Origin: an uncultured Prevotellaceae bacterium
GTDB taxonomy: Bacteria; Bacteroidota; Bacteroidia; Bacteroidales; Bacteroidaceae
Assembly (NCBI GenBank): GCA_946539475.1
Contig: CAMNHM010000005.1
Location: 1-46,701, forward strand
Reading direction: 5' to 3'
DNA length: 46,701 nt
The position numbers and the translations under genes were made by a program. This document shows, piece after piece, positions 32,073 to 41,299 of the stretch; the first letter of the stretch is position 1, and each line of letters opens with the position of its first letter. The notes under the pieces were generated by a model. That model had not been told where the DNA came from and did no database searches. It saw nothing but the letters and a program-made list of their open reading frames with translations.

Positions 32073-33053
32073 ATGAAAATAGGTACCATCGAGTTTGGCC
32101 CGCGCCCCGTTTTTCTCGCCCCAATGGAGGACGTCACCGACATCGGCTTCCGCCTGCTGTGCAAGCGGTTTGGCGCTTCTATGGTCTACACCGAGTTCGT
32201 CTCCGCAGAGGCACTCGTGCGCGACGTGAAGTCAACCGTCAGCAAGCTGCAGATCAGCGACGAGGAGCGGCCCGTGGGCATACAGATCTATGGCCGCGAC
32301 ACCGATGCCGTCGTCGAGGCGGCGCGCATCGTAGAGCAGGCAGGTCCCGACATCATCGACCTCAACTTCGGTTGTCCGGTGAAGAAGGTGGCGGGAAAGG
32401 GGGCCGGCGCTGGCATGCTGCAGAACATCCCGAAGATGCTCGACATCACCCGTCGCGTCGTAGAGGCCGTCAGCCTGCCCGTCACGGTGAAGACCCGCCT
32501 GGGCTGGAACCATGAGCAGCTCATCATCACCGAGCTCGCCGAGCAGCTGCAGGACTGTGGCATCAAGGCGCTCACCATCCACGGGCGCACCCGGTCGCAG
32601 ATGTACACCGGCGAGGCCGACTGGACACTCATCGGCGAGGTGAAGCGCAACCCCCGCATCACCATCCCTATCATCGGCAATGGCGACATCACCTCCCCGG
32701 AGCGAGCCCGCGAGGCCTTCGAGCGCTATGGCGTCGATGCCGTCATGGTGGGGCGTGCCACCTTCGGACGGCCCTGGATCTTCAAGGAGATACGCGACTA
32801 TCTCGATACGGGAGTTGCCGACCCCGCACTCGACTTCAACCGCAAGCTCGACATCCTCGAGGAGCAGCTGCGCATCAATGTCAGCCGCATCGACGAGCAG
32901 CGGGGCATCATCCACACCCGGCGGCACCTCGCTGCCACACCCATCTTCAAGGCCATCCCCAACTTCCGCCCCACCCGCATCGCCATGCTGAGGGCTACCC
33001 GCATGGACGAGCTCCTGCAGATCCTGGAGCAGACGAGGGCACTGCTGGGCTAA
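32073..33053 (+). CDS. dusB: tRNA-dihydrouridine synthase (DusB-type)
   Basis: 326 residues. FMN enzyme that reduces uridines in the tRNA D-loop. Barrel start FLAPMEDVTDIGFR (14-27). LNFGCPVKKVAGKGAGAGML near 98 carries the catalytic Cys, and KTRLG near 141 is followed by the phosphate-binding block TIHGRTRSQMYTGEADW near 167. IIGNGDITSP and VMVGRATFGRPWIF complete the FMN site. The length and motifs fit DusB better than DusA or DusC. It is divergent from the unknown gene at 31336. Confidence 0.93.
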   Translation: MKIGTIEFGPRPVFLAPMEDVTDIGFRLLCKRFGASMVYTEFVSAEALVRDVKSTVSKLQISDEERPVGIQIYGRDTDAVVEAARIVEQAGPDIIDLNFGCPVKKVAGKGAGAGMLQNIPKMLDITRRVVEAVSLPVTVKTRLGWNHEQLIITELAEQLQDCGIKALTIHGRTRSQMYTGEADWTLIGEVKRNPRITIPIIGNGDITSPERAREAFERYGVDAVMVGRATFGRPWIFKEIRDYLDTGVADPALDFNRKLDILEEQLRINVSRIDEQRGIIHTRRHLAATPIFKAIPNFRPTRIAMLRATRMDELLQILEQTRALLG

Positions 33054-33193
33054 TCAGTCTCTTACCCTAAAATCAAAACTCTAGTATGACGCTGCTAGCC
33101 GCGCCGTAAAAAAAGGCCGCGTAAGTCAGCGACTATACTTATTGCTTTAAATTCTAATAATTTGAAGCTGCCTACTTTTAAACCTTGTTAATA

Positions 33194-33209
33194 TTCTACG
33201 ATTGTAGAA
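33194..33209. promoter_or_regulatory. Candidate BlaI operator upstream of the second blaI
   Basis: A 16-bp dyad, TTCTACGATTGTAGAA (33194-33209), lies 32 bp upstream of the -7 element at 33241. Its centre is similar in form to BlaI/MecI operators, which have TACA/TGTA half-sites. The position over the promoter fits repression of this operon by its own BlaI. A weaker imperfect palindrome lies at about 33090-33136 (AGTATGACGCTG / CAGCGACTATACT). Confidence 0.5.
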
Positions 33210-33240
33210 AATAACCCTTGGTACATTTGTTTCTTTCATG

Positions 33241-33249
33241 TATCTTTGC
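33241..33249 (+). promoter_or_regulatory. Promoter -7 element of the second BlaI/M56 operon
   Basis: TATCTTTGC lies 13 bp before the first ATG at 33263. Confidence 0.65.
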
Positions 33250-33262
33250 ATCAAAACAGTTG

Positions 33263-33649
33263 ATGATGAAAGAAAAATACAAGCTGAGCAAGTCAGAGAC
33301 ACAGGTGATGAATATCCTGTGGAACATGTCCAATGAAGAAGGTGCCACGTCGGCAGAAGTGCTGGAGTGCTATAAAGAACCGCGTCCGGCTTTAACGACG
33401 GTGCTCACCTTCCTCAAACGGCTCACCGAGAAAGGGTTCATCCGGACAGAGAAACAAGGGAAGATCCTGCGGTTCACGCCGATTGTCAGTCGGGAGGATT
33501 ATACGGCGCACTATATGAAAGATGCCAAGGAGACCTTCTTCGGAGGGTCGCCCATATCGCTCATCTCGTTCTTCGTGCAGCATGAGCAGATGGACGACGA
33601 ACAGATCAGGGAGCTATTCGACATCATTCAACAGAAGCGTCAACTCTGA
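33263..33649 (+). CDS. BlaI/MecI-family transcriptional repressor (second copy)
   Basis: 128 residues from the ATG at 33263 (a second ATG follows at once). Winged-helix start LSKSETQVMNILWNMSNEEGATSAEVLE, wing and recognition ALTTVLTFLKRLTEKGFIRTEKQGKILRFTP, then a dimerisation helix. It is paired with the M56 protease 23 bp downstream. It is clearly related to the first copy (13822) but divergent in the recognition region, so the two should bind different operators. The palindrome at 33194 is the likely target. Confidence 0.88.
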   Translation: MMKEKYKLSKSETQVMNILWNMSNEEGATSAEVLECYKEPRPALTTVLTFLKRLTEKGFIRTEKQGKILRFTPIVSREDYTAHYMKDAKETFFGGSPISLISFFVQHEQMDDEQIRELFDIIQQKRQL

Positions 33650-33672
33650 TGATCTTTTAATAATTATTGTAT

Positions 33673-35388
33673 ATGTTAGAACTCGGGCTATATCCTGTCG
33701 CTGGACTGGTGGTGTGCGGACTGCTATTCTCCGCCTACTGGTATGGGCTACGACTACGATGTCGGGCTCATTCTGCCCAGATGTTCATTGTCGCGGCGAT
33801 GCTCACCACGCTGGCAGCCACATTCGTATGTCCAGTGACGGTGTTAGACCGCCCACCCATCATCACGTTAGTTCCTGATAGCAAGGGGAGCCCGTCAGAC
33901 GACGTCTCTCACATCTCTGCCAAATCAGGGCAAGCGAGAGTCAAGACCATTCGGCCAGAGAGCACTCCGCAATCTGCCCCACGATCACTAGCGAAACCTG
34001 ATGTTACGCGCTTGCTGGATGGATTATATGTTGCAGGTGTGGCGGCCTTGCTGCTCTATCTGCTGCTGCAACTGGCATATCTGAGGTCGTTGCGCCATCG
34101 TTACGAATGGAGGGAAAGGGTGGAAGGCGACGTCTGCGTCTACGAGACTTACGACGACGGACAGCCCTTCTCGTATGGGAATAGCATATTCCTGCCCGCT
34201 TCGCTCGCAGAGCCGATGCGCAGCTATGTGCTGACTCACGAGCTGAACCATGTGCGCCACAGTCACTTTTCTATGCTTTGCTTCCTGCAGGTATTGCTGG
34301 CCTTCTGCTGGTTCAATCCTTTCGTATGGCTCTTTTTCAAGGAGATGCGCCTGCAGCAGGAGTTGGAGGTCGACGAGGATGTGCTGGCCGAAGGTGTCGA
34401 CAGCCATAGCTACCAGATGAGTCTCGTCAGTATGGCAGCAAAGCAGGGGAAATGGCTTGTGGCTCGCTCGCATTTCCAGGGGGAGTCGCTTCGGCTCCGG
34501 CTATTGTACATGAACACCCCTATCGACAACCGCCGTGCAAGGCTCCGCTCGCTGGCAGTGCTGTTGGCAGCCTTTGCCATTGTTGGCGGACATTTCATAG
34601 TGTCATGCAACACCCATCAGCAACAGCGACGGCATCCCCTGCAAGGCTGCTGGCAGCTGATGTCATACCCATTGCAATACAAGTTCTTTGGCGACTATGG
34701 CGAATTGGTATACGGCGTCAGAAATGGAGAGCTTACCAATACTTCCTATTTCTGGATGAGCGGTATGGAGCAGCAACAGCATGGAGACTCGTTGTACGAC
34801 CGTCATGGGCTTCCTGTAAAATACGAACTGCGAGGTAACGGTGATGAGCATATCTGGTATTGGATTCAACGCAACGCAGGTTCTGCCGACAGTGTGGAAC
34901 GTATGGAGAGGTGGCGGCGCGTGCAGCCAGATACCAGTCTCATTGCCATGTTCCGAACGATGAGCCGGCTGGAGAACGGCTGGCAGCAGAGTCATCTGCT
35001 GAAGGGCATCTGGCAGCTCGACTCAGTGGCGAGGGACTGGTGGGGAATGCACTCTGTGGAAGACAGCACAGGGCTAATCCCCAGCTACCTCGTCGCCAGC
35101 GACAGTTGCTATATGCGTTTTGAGATCAACAGACACATACGCAACCGATTCCTGGATTTCACTATCAATGGCGATTGTGGACCGCTTAGCTTGTCGGACA
35201 ACCAATACGTGCAGCTGCGAGGTGTACCCTACGAACTCCTAGGGTCAGAGAACGACGACCATGTGGTATTGCGTATTGACGAGAGCCTAAACCCATGGAG
35301 TGGAGGTCCGGGGACGACCACCTACTACTACCGACGTGTCACCATGCCCTTCAAGCTCTCCGAGCTGTTCGCGCCGGCACTGATATGA
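33673..35388 (+). CDS. M56 (BlaR1-type) membrane metalloprotease with two C-terminal lipocalin-like domains
   Basis: 571 residues from the ATG at 33673. Membrane helices lie near 4-24, 38-52 and 118-136, with another near 297. The zinc motif HELNH is at 189-193, and ELEVDEDVL follows about 40 residues later. After the last helix and a cysteine (HFIVSCN), the periplasmic part has two similar beta-rich domains opening LQGCWQLMS and LKGIWQLDS. These look like tandem lipocalin-like ligand-binding domains. Compared with BlaR1 (penicillin-binding sensor) and with the first copy here (TonB domain), this gives the protease another input. The genes downstream are outer-membrane proteins, which it may help regulate. 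Confidence 0.85.
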   Translation: MLELGLYPVAGLVVCGLLFSAYWYGLRLRCRAHSAQMFIVAAMLTTLAATFVCPVTVLDRPPIITLVPDSKGSPSDDVSHISAKSGQARVKTIRPESTPQSAPRSLAKPDVTRLLDGLYVAGVAALLLYLLLQLAYLRSLRHRYEWRERVEGDVCVYETYDDGQPFSYGNSIFLPASLAEPMRSYVLTHELNHVRHSHFSMLCFLQVLLAFCWFNPFVWLFFKEMRLQQELEVDEDVLAEGVDSHSYQMSLVSMAAKQGKWLVARSHFQGESLRLRLLYMNTPIDNRRARLRSLAVLLAAFAIVGGHFIVSCNTHQQQRRHPLQGCWQLMSYPLQYKFFGDYGELVYGVRNGELTNTSYFWMSGMEQQQHGDSLYDRHGLPVKYELRGNGDEHIWYWIQRNAGSADSVERMERWRRVQPDTSLIAMFRTMSRLENGWQQSHLLKGIWQLDSVARDWWGMHSVEDSTGLIPSYLVASDSCYMRFEINRHIRNRFLDFTINGDCGPLSLSDNQYVQLRGVPYELLGSENDDHVVLRIDESLNPWSGGPGTTTYYYRRVTMPFKLSELFAPALI

Positions 35389-35422
35389 GAACCGCCTTTT
35401 TGTGACAATCAAAACCACGACA

Positions 35423-35542
35423 ATGAAAATGAAGATACGGCTTTTGGATGCTCTCACTGCAGTACCAGTTCAAGAAGGAGCCGAAGAAGAGGTAACGGCA
35501 ACAGTTGTGGCGCACAGTGTACAACATAAACATTACACTTAG
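35423..35542 (+). pseudogene. Internally deleted remnant of an outer-membrane paralogue
   Basis: A short ORF starts ATGAAAATGAAGATACGG, similar to the start of the paralogue at 38454 (ATGATAATAAGAATACGG). After about 23 bp it jumps to a copy of the paralogues' last ~85 bp: TGGATGCTCTC, then CAGTACCAGTTCAAGAAG, then GGAGCCGAAGAAGAGGTAAC, as at 38370-38445 and 41182-41233. The 3' part is read out of frame relative to the parents, so the 39-residue product is unlikely to be functional. The likely history is a large internal deletion in a third member of the family. Confidence 0.7.
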
Positions 35543-35587
35543 CCTTCACAAATGAGCGGAAAGGTTTCCTTTAATATCACAAATAGT

Positions 35588-38422
35588 ATGAGAATTCAAG
35601 TGCTATTTATTGTTGTTTCCTGTTTATTCTTTTGCGGAAAAGCATCTGCACAAAGAGATGATTACATACTGCTTGTTGCTTATGTCAACGATGCCGTGAC
35701 AGGAGAGTCCCTCAAGGATGCTAGGGTCGTCGTACTTACACCTGACAGTACATTCATAGATACGATGCTAATAGCCCCTATCTATAAGAAAGGGAACCTT
35801 TATCGGCATTTTAAGGGCTTTCAACCTCGCGAAATGTACCTTTTCAAAGCTATATGCGAGGGCTATGATACGGTCTGTATTAACATGCCATTGAGCGAAA
35901 TCAGAAATAAAGAGAAACAGCAGATATTGCTTCACCGGTCTTCCGTCCAGCTGGAGGGCTACACCGTGACGGGCTCGAAGATCTTGATGGTGAACCGGGG
36001 CGACACCATCATCTACAACGCCTCTGCGCTACAGCTCTCCAGCGGCTCAATGCTCGACGGACTCATCAGGCGGCTGCCGGGCGTGGAGCTACACCCCGGC
36101 GGGCGCATCACGGTTAACGGGAAGTTCGTCAGTTCGTTGCTTGTCAACGGGCGCGACTTCTTCCGCGGCGACCCGAAGATTGCCCTGGAGAACCTGCCCG
36201 CCTACTACGTCGACAAGGTCAGGGTCTACAACGAGAGATCGCTGAAGCGGCGTGTGATGGAGGGCGACTCCGTGGCGGCCGACTCTCACGACCCGCTGGT
36301 GATGGACGTCGGTCTGAAGCGCGACTATGCCGAGGGATGGCTGGCCAATGCCACCGCCGGCTACGGCACGCACGAGCGTTACCTGGCACGCCTCTTCGCC
36401 ATGCGCTATACGCGCAGCACAGGGTTGTTCCTCTTCGGTAACGTGAACAACCTGAACAACGACCAGACGGCATCGCGCGACGGCGGATGGGCAGGCAGAC
36501 TGTCGGCCGACGGCACGGTCAAGGCCCGCACCTTCGGTGCCAACTTTAGCGGTGAGAACAAGAAGACGCTCCTTGAATACGGCACGTCAGCCAAGCTCTC
36601 AACGACCGACGGCGACTACGAGGACGTCACCTCAGCCGACCATTACTACGCCACGGGCGACATCTTCCAGCGGCAGCGCTCGCAGAGCAGGAGAAAGTCG
36701 GCATCCTTCGCATGGGAAGGTTCGGTGCGGTATCCCAAGATGCAGCGTTTCCTCATCGCCTTCCAGCCCTCGCTGACCTTCACCCGTGAGGACAACAGCG
36801 GGCTGACGCGCTCGGCCAGCTTCTTCTCCGACCCACATGACACATACCGCGGCGCGTCCATCGACAGCCTCTACTCGCCGCTGGGCAGCAGCCGGCTGGC
36901 CGGCCTGCTCATCAGCCAGCGCGAACAGGTCATTCAGGGCAAGAGTGACGAGCTGCGACTGGCAGGACAGTTCTCCTTGTCGGCAAGGGTCGGGGGTAAG
37001 TGGGTGCAGGCGGATTTCAACGGCAGCTATGCCGACGGCAGCAGGAAGACCTACGAGCTGGAGCATCTGAAGCAGGGCACGGCCTCTGAGACCGTACAGA
37101 ACAGGTACGCCGACAGCCCTGGGGCGAGCTACGACTATACCGCCAGCCTGGGCGCCGATGTCGTAGAGAAGCCCATACGCCTGAATCTCAAGTACTCCTA
37201 TCGGCAGCACTACACTTCCGGCGAGCGGCAGCTTTACCGCCTCGACCGCTACGAGCCATACAGGGATGCCACGGGCTTCCTGCCCTCAACCACCGACTCG
37301 CTGCAGGCCGCCATCGACATCCGCAACAGCTACCTCACCACCGTACTAGGCAGGGCGCATACTCTCAGGACGCAGTTGCAGTGGAGCGGCTGGCAGCTTA
37401 TGCTGCCCCTGGCCATCGCCACTGACCGACTCAACGACCGTCGCAACGGACAGCAACAGCGGCTCTCACGTAGCAAGCCCTACTTCTCGCCCGAAATCTA
37501 CTACACCAGGATCAAGCGAGGAAAGATGCGGCTTATAGCCGCCTACCAGCTACGCACCACACTGCCCGAAATGAGCTACCTGCTGGAAGTACGCGACGAT
37601 GCCGACCCGCTGCGCGTGCAGCTGGGGAACCCCGACCTGAGGAGCTCGATGGCCCACACGGCCAGCATCACCTACGAACGGACAGGACCCTCGCCGCGAC
37701 AGCGCACGGCGAACGTGCAGTACCGCCTCTGGACCACCCAGCGCGCCGTGAGCATGGCCAGACACTACGACACCACCACAGGGGTGAGCACCTACCGCCC
37801 GGAGAACATCAACGGCAACTGGGGCACCAGGGCTCAGCTGACATACGGGCAGAACATCGACAGCCAGCGCCGCATGCGCTTGACGTCGACCACCACCGCC
37901 GCCTTCCAGCACAGCGTCGACTATGCCTCGCTGGGCATGCAGGACAGCCGCCGCAACACCGTCGACAACATCAACGTCGGAGAGACCCTCAAGGCCGACT
38001 GGCGGCTGCGCGACTGGTATGTAGCCGCCACGGCACACGCCGACTGGCGGCATGCTACGAGTCCCGCCGAGTACTTTACGGATGTCAACGCCTGGGACTA
38101 CAACTACGGCCTGACGCTGACGAAGCAGCTGGTGAAGAACCTCGACCTCGACACCGAGATGATGATGTGGAGCCGCCGGGGATACACCGACGCGACGATG
38201 AACGACGACAACCTCATCTGGAACATCTCCCTGAGCTACGCCTTCGGTCGCCTGGGCCAGTGGATCGTCAAGGCTGAGGGCCGTGACATCCTCCGTCAGC
38301 AGAGCAACGTACGCCACACGATGAACGCCCAGGGTCGCACCGAGACCTGGTTCCGCACCATCCCCAGCTACTGGATGCTCTCCCTGCAGTACCAGTTCAA
38401 GAAGGAGCCGAAAAAAAGATAA
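35588..38422 (+). CDS. Outer-membrane beta-barrel protein with carboxypeptidase-regulatory-like N-terminus (copy 1)
   Basis: 944 residues from the ATG at 35588, whose signal peptide MRIQVLFIVVSCLFFCGKASA ends near residue 21. An upstream in-frame start at 35552 would give a poorer signal. A beta-sandwich (VAYVNDAVTGESLKDARVVV) is followed by a TonB plug-like stretch (GDTIIYNASALQLSSGSMLD, VNGRDFFRGDPKIALENLPA) and a long barrel of alternating aromatic strands. The family (outer membrane beta-barrel, PF14905-like) is TonB-receptor-related; its cargo is unknown and no SusD partner is adjacent. It is about the same length as, and clearly related to, the next gene. The last ~60 bp are nearly identical, suggesting gene conversion. 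Base use shifts near 35940 from AT-rich to GC-rich, so the 5' part may be mosaic. Confidence 0.85.
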   Translation: MRIQVLFIVVSCLFFCGKASAQRDDYILLVAYVNDAVTGESLKDARVVVLTPDSTFIDTMLIAPIYKKGNLYRHFKGFQPREMYLFKAICEGYDTVCINMPLSEIRNKEKQQILLHRSSVQLEGYTVTGSKILMVNRGDTIIYNASALQLSSGSMLDGLIRRLPGVELHPGGRITVNGKFVSSLLVNGRDFFRGDPKIALENLPAYYVDKVRVYNERSLKRRVMEGDSVAADSHDPLVMDVGLKRDYAEGWLANATAGYGTHERYLARLFAMRYTRSTGLFLFGNVNNLNNDQTASRDGGWAGRLSADGTVKARTFGANFSGENKKTLLEYGTSAKLSTTDGDYEDVTSADHYYATGDIFQRQRSQSRRKSASFAWEGSVRYPKMQRFLIAFQPSLTFTREDNSGLTRSASFFSDPHDTYRGASIDSLYSPLGSSRLAGLLISQREQVIQGKSDELRLAGQFSLSARVGGKWVQADFNGSYADGSRKTYELEHLKQGTASETVQNRYADSPGASYDYTASLGADVVEKPIRLNLKYSYRQHYTSGERQLYRLDRYEPYRDATGFLPSTTDSLQAAIDIRNSYLTTVLGRAHTLRTQLQWSGWQLMLPLAIATDRLNDRRNGQQQRLSRSKPYFSPEIYYTRIKRGKMRLIAAYQLRTTLPEMSYLLEVRDDADPLRVQLGNPDLRSSMAHTASITYERTGPSPRQRTANVQYRLWTTQRAVSMARHYDTTTGVSTYRPENINGNWGTRAQLTYGQNIDSQRRMRLTSTTTAAFQHSVDYASLGMQDSRRNTVDNINVGETLKADWRLRDWYVAATAHADWRHATSPAEYFTDVNAWDYNYGLTLTKQLVKNLDLDTEMMMWSRRGYTDATMNDDNLIWNISLSYAFGRLGQWIVKAEGRDILRQQSNVRHTMNAQGRTETWFRTIPSYWMLSLQYQFKKEPKKR

Positions 38423-38453
38423 CGGCAACAGTCGTGACGCATAATGTATAGCA

Positions 38454-41234
38454 ATGATAATAAGAATACGGTTGTCGATCATCTTTGCCCTTGCACTCTT
38501 CTGCTGTCCGAACGCGGAGGGCAAGGTGCGGGAATACCTTATTCAAGGGCGTGTGCTTGACAACTTCACGGGCACAGGAATCGGAAACGCCAGTGTCGAG
38601 CTGATGACCGCAGACAGTGTGGTCATCGGAACAGCCACGACATGGGACGACCCTGAGGAAGGCGAGTATACTGGCTTATACCAAATGAAGCTGAGCAACA
38701 TGCAGCCGGGCCGCTATGTCGTAAAGGCTTCCTGTACCGGTTATGAGACGGCCAGCGTTGACTTTGATCTGAGCTCAAAGCGCGAGTTGAGTGTTCACGT
38801 CAGGTCCATCCGCCTGTCGAAGATAAGGGTGCTGCCGGAGGTTACGGTACAAGGGACGATGGTAAAAATGGTGATGCACGGCGACACTATTGTCTACAAC
38901 GCCGATGCCTTCAACCTGGCCGAGGGCAGCATGCTCGATGCCCTTATCGTCCGCCTGCCAGGGGCACGGCTCACTCGCGAGGGTCAGATATGGGTGAACG
39001 GGCGGTTCGTGGAGAGCCTGCTCATCAACGGCCGCGACTTCTTCAGCGGCAACCCGAAGCTGGCGCTGGAGAACCTGCCGGCCTACACGGTGAACAAGGT
39101 GAAGGTATATGACGAGGCCGGGGCGGCATCGCGCCTGATGGGCCGCGACATGGGCGACAAGCGCTACGTGATGGATGTCATATTGAAGAAGGAGTACTCC
39201 ACGGGCTACATGGGCAACACCGAGGCCGGGCGGGGCTCGCACGACAGGTACAAGGCACGGGCCTTCGGACTGAGGTTCAGCGAGCTGGAGTACATCATGG
39301 CTTTTGCCAACCTGAACAACCTGAGTGACGACCGGCAGGCTTCCATAGAAGGCGAATGGGCACCACAGGCCGCGGCCGACGGGCAACAGGCCACAAAGAC
39401 AGGCGGGCTGTCGCTCGTCCGTTTCCTCGACGGACAGCAAAACTTCGTGTCGTCGCAGAATACCTTCAGCCATACCGACGGCGACAACCAGAAGCACTCT
39501 GCCACCCAGACCTACCTGCCGGGCGGCGACACTTGGCAACGTTTCCAAAGCAGCGGTCGTCCGGTGCATACAGTTGTAAGGACGAACAACATGCTCAACC
39601 TAGAAAAGAGGAGGCTGTACTCCACTAGTACGCTCAGCATGAGCTATGCCCACGACAAGGGCGGTAGCCAGTCACTACAGGAACTGAGCGACTCAGCGGC
39701 CCTACTGAACCAACTTGTCACCCACGGGTCGTCGTCAGCCGACCGCTTCACGGCCGATGTCAGCCATGAAAACGGCCTCGCCATAGGCCCTGACATGCTG
39801 CGATGGAAGTTGGAGGCCGGCTACGACCACCTGTCAGCAAGGAAGTTCGACCAGAACAGCATTCACTATTCAGATGGAAGCACTCTCAATGACTGGCGCA
39901 ATAACTATCGCCGCAACTCGCACCAGCACCTTGACATGAGGGGGGATGCCAGCTACACCGTGCAATGGCATCACTTTCAGCTTACTCCCGAATACGAGTA
40001 TCGCTACCGCTACAACAAGACCAACAGCATGCTCTATCGTCTGGACCGGCTGGCCAATGCCGACAGCACACGCTTCGATGTGCTGCCGTCGACAGCAGAG
40101 GCACTGGCCAGCGTGGCAGACAGGGGCAACAGCTTCCGGTACCGCGAGCGTCAGCACCGTCACCAGCTACAGGTTGCCATCGCCTGGAACTTCGACAACG
40201 GCGACCTATGGAAGCTGAGCCTGCCGCTGCAGATGGTCAGCAAGAGCCTCGGCTACGAGCGGACGCTGCGGAGCGACGTGTCGCGCCACGCACTGTTCTT
40301 CTCACCTGACTTCTTTGCGAGGGGTAACATGGGAAAAGTCTACTACGAACTGAAGGCCTCAGCCGTTACCGACACCCCCGACATGACGCTGCTGGTGGAC
40401 TACCGCGATGACAGCGACCCATTGAACATCATGCAGGGAGGCGGCAGCAGACTGAAGAACATACACCGCTATGACTGCATCTTGCAGCTGCAGAGGAGGA
40501 ACAGGCGGCAGATTTTGCAGTCGCTGAACATAGGCTATCACCAGCGCGACAACGACGTGGCCTATAGCCTTACGGTGGACAAGCGCACCGGTATCGCTAC
40601 GAGCCGTCCCATCAGCGTGAATGGAAACTGGAATGCAGAGGTTGCAACAGGGTACACCACGACAATAGGAAAGGCCAGGAAGATCACCCTTGACAATCAG
40701 CTGAGCTACAGCCTTCATCATAGTGTCGATATGGCGACGACGGCAGGGCGGACGGCATCGGTGCGCAGCATCGTGCTCAACCATCGCCTGGGCGACCGTC
40801 TGCGTCTGACCTTCCGTCCTAACGACCGTTATGAGTTCAGTTTGCGCGGTGGCGGCAGCTACTATCTGGCCAGCAGCCGACGCGAAGATTTCTGCAATAT
40901 CCATGCAGGCGACTATAACCTGGGAGCTGACGCCACCTTGCGGCTTCCATGGAAGATGCTGCTTACGACGGACATCACGATGCAGGCCCGCCGCGGCTAT
41001 AACCTGCATGAGATGAACACCACCGACTGGATATGGAACGCACGCCTCTCACGCAGTTTCTGGAAGGGACGTCTGCTGGCGGTATTGCAAGGCTTCGACA
41101 TATTGCACCAGCTGTCGGCCACAAGCTATGCCATCAACGCCCAAGGCCGTACAGAGACGTGGCAGAACACCATCCCCAGCTACTGGATGCTCTCCCTGCA
41201 GTACCAGTTCAAGAAGGAGCCGAAAAAAAGATGA
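38454..41234 (+). CDS. Outer-membrane beta-barrel protein with carboxypeptidase-regulatory-like N-terminus (copy 2)
   Basis: 926 residues with a signal peptide ending near EGK-VRE (25). Architecture as copy 1: beta-sandwich (GRVLDNFTGTGIGNASVELM), plug-like block (GDTIVYNADAFNLAEGSMLD, LLINGRDFFSGNPKLALENLPA), then the barrel to the C-terminal SYWMLSLQYQFKKEPKKR, which is identical to the end of copy 1. It starts 31 bp after copy 1, in the same direction, and probably shares its message. Together with the remnant at 35423 this shows a tandem gene family undergoing duplication, conversion and loss. The BlaI/M56 unit upstream may control it. Confidence 0.85.
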   Translation: MIIRIRLSIIFALALFCCPNAEGKVREYLIQGRVLDNFTGTGIGNASVELMTADSVVIGTATTWDDPEEGEYTGLYQMKLSNMQPGRYVVKASCTGYETASVDFDLSSKRELSVHVRSIRLSKIRVLPEVTVQGTMVKMVMHGDTIVYNADAFNLAEGSMLDALIVRLPGARLTREGQIWVNGRFVESLLINGRDFFSGNPKLALENLPAYTVNKVKVYDEAGAASRLMGRDMGDKRYVMDVILKKEYSTGYMGNTEAGRGSHDRYKARAFGLRFSELEYIMAFANLNNLSDDRQASIEGEWAPQAAADGQQATKTGGLSLVRFLDGQQNFVSSQNTFSHTDGDNQKHSATQTYLPGGDTWQRFQSSGRPVHTVVRTNNMLNLEKRRLYSTSTLSMSYAHDKGGSQSLQELSDSAALLNQLVTHGSSSADRFTADVSHENGLAIGPDMLRWKLEAGYDHLSARKFDQNSIHYSDGSTLNDWRNNYRRNSHQHLDMRGDASYTVQWHHFQLTPEYEYRYRYNKTNSMLYRLDRLANADSTRFDVLPSTAEALASVADRGNSFRYRERQHRHQLQVAIAWNFDNGDLWKLSLPLQMVSKSLGYERTLRSDVSRHALFFSPDFFARGNMGKVYYELKASAVTDTPDMTLLVDYRDDSDPLNIMQGGGSRLKNIHRYDCILQLQRRNRRQILQSLNIGYHQRDNDVAYSLTVDKRTGIATSRPISVNGNWNAEVATGYTTTIGKARKITLDNQLSYSLHHSVDMATTAGRTASVRSIVLNHRLGDRLRLTFRPNDRYEFSLRGGGSYYLASSRREDFCNIHAGDYNLGADATLRLPWKMLLTTDITMQARRGYNLHEMNTTDWIWNARLSRSFWKGRLLAVLQGFDILHQLSATSYAINAQGRTETWQNTIPSYWMLSLQYQFKKEPKKR

Positions 41235-41299
41235 AGCCACTGACCTCCTACATCCTCAACATGGCGGCAAGGTTTCTCATGCAGGGCATGACTATGTGA
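41231..41299 (+). CDS. Possible 22-residue ORF overlapping the copy 2 stop
   Basis: The ATG overlaps the TGA stop of copy 2 (ATGA) and the frame encodes MKPLTSYILNMAARFLMQGM, then TM and a stop. The hydrophobic-helix start could be the remains of another signal peptide, perhaps from a further lost paralogue. It has no separate ribosome-binding support. Confidence 0.25.
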   Translation: MKPLTSYILNMAARFLMQGMTM

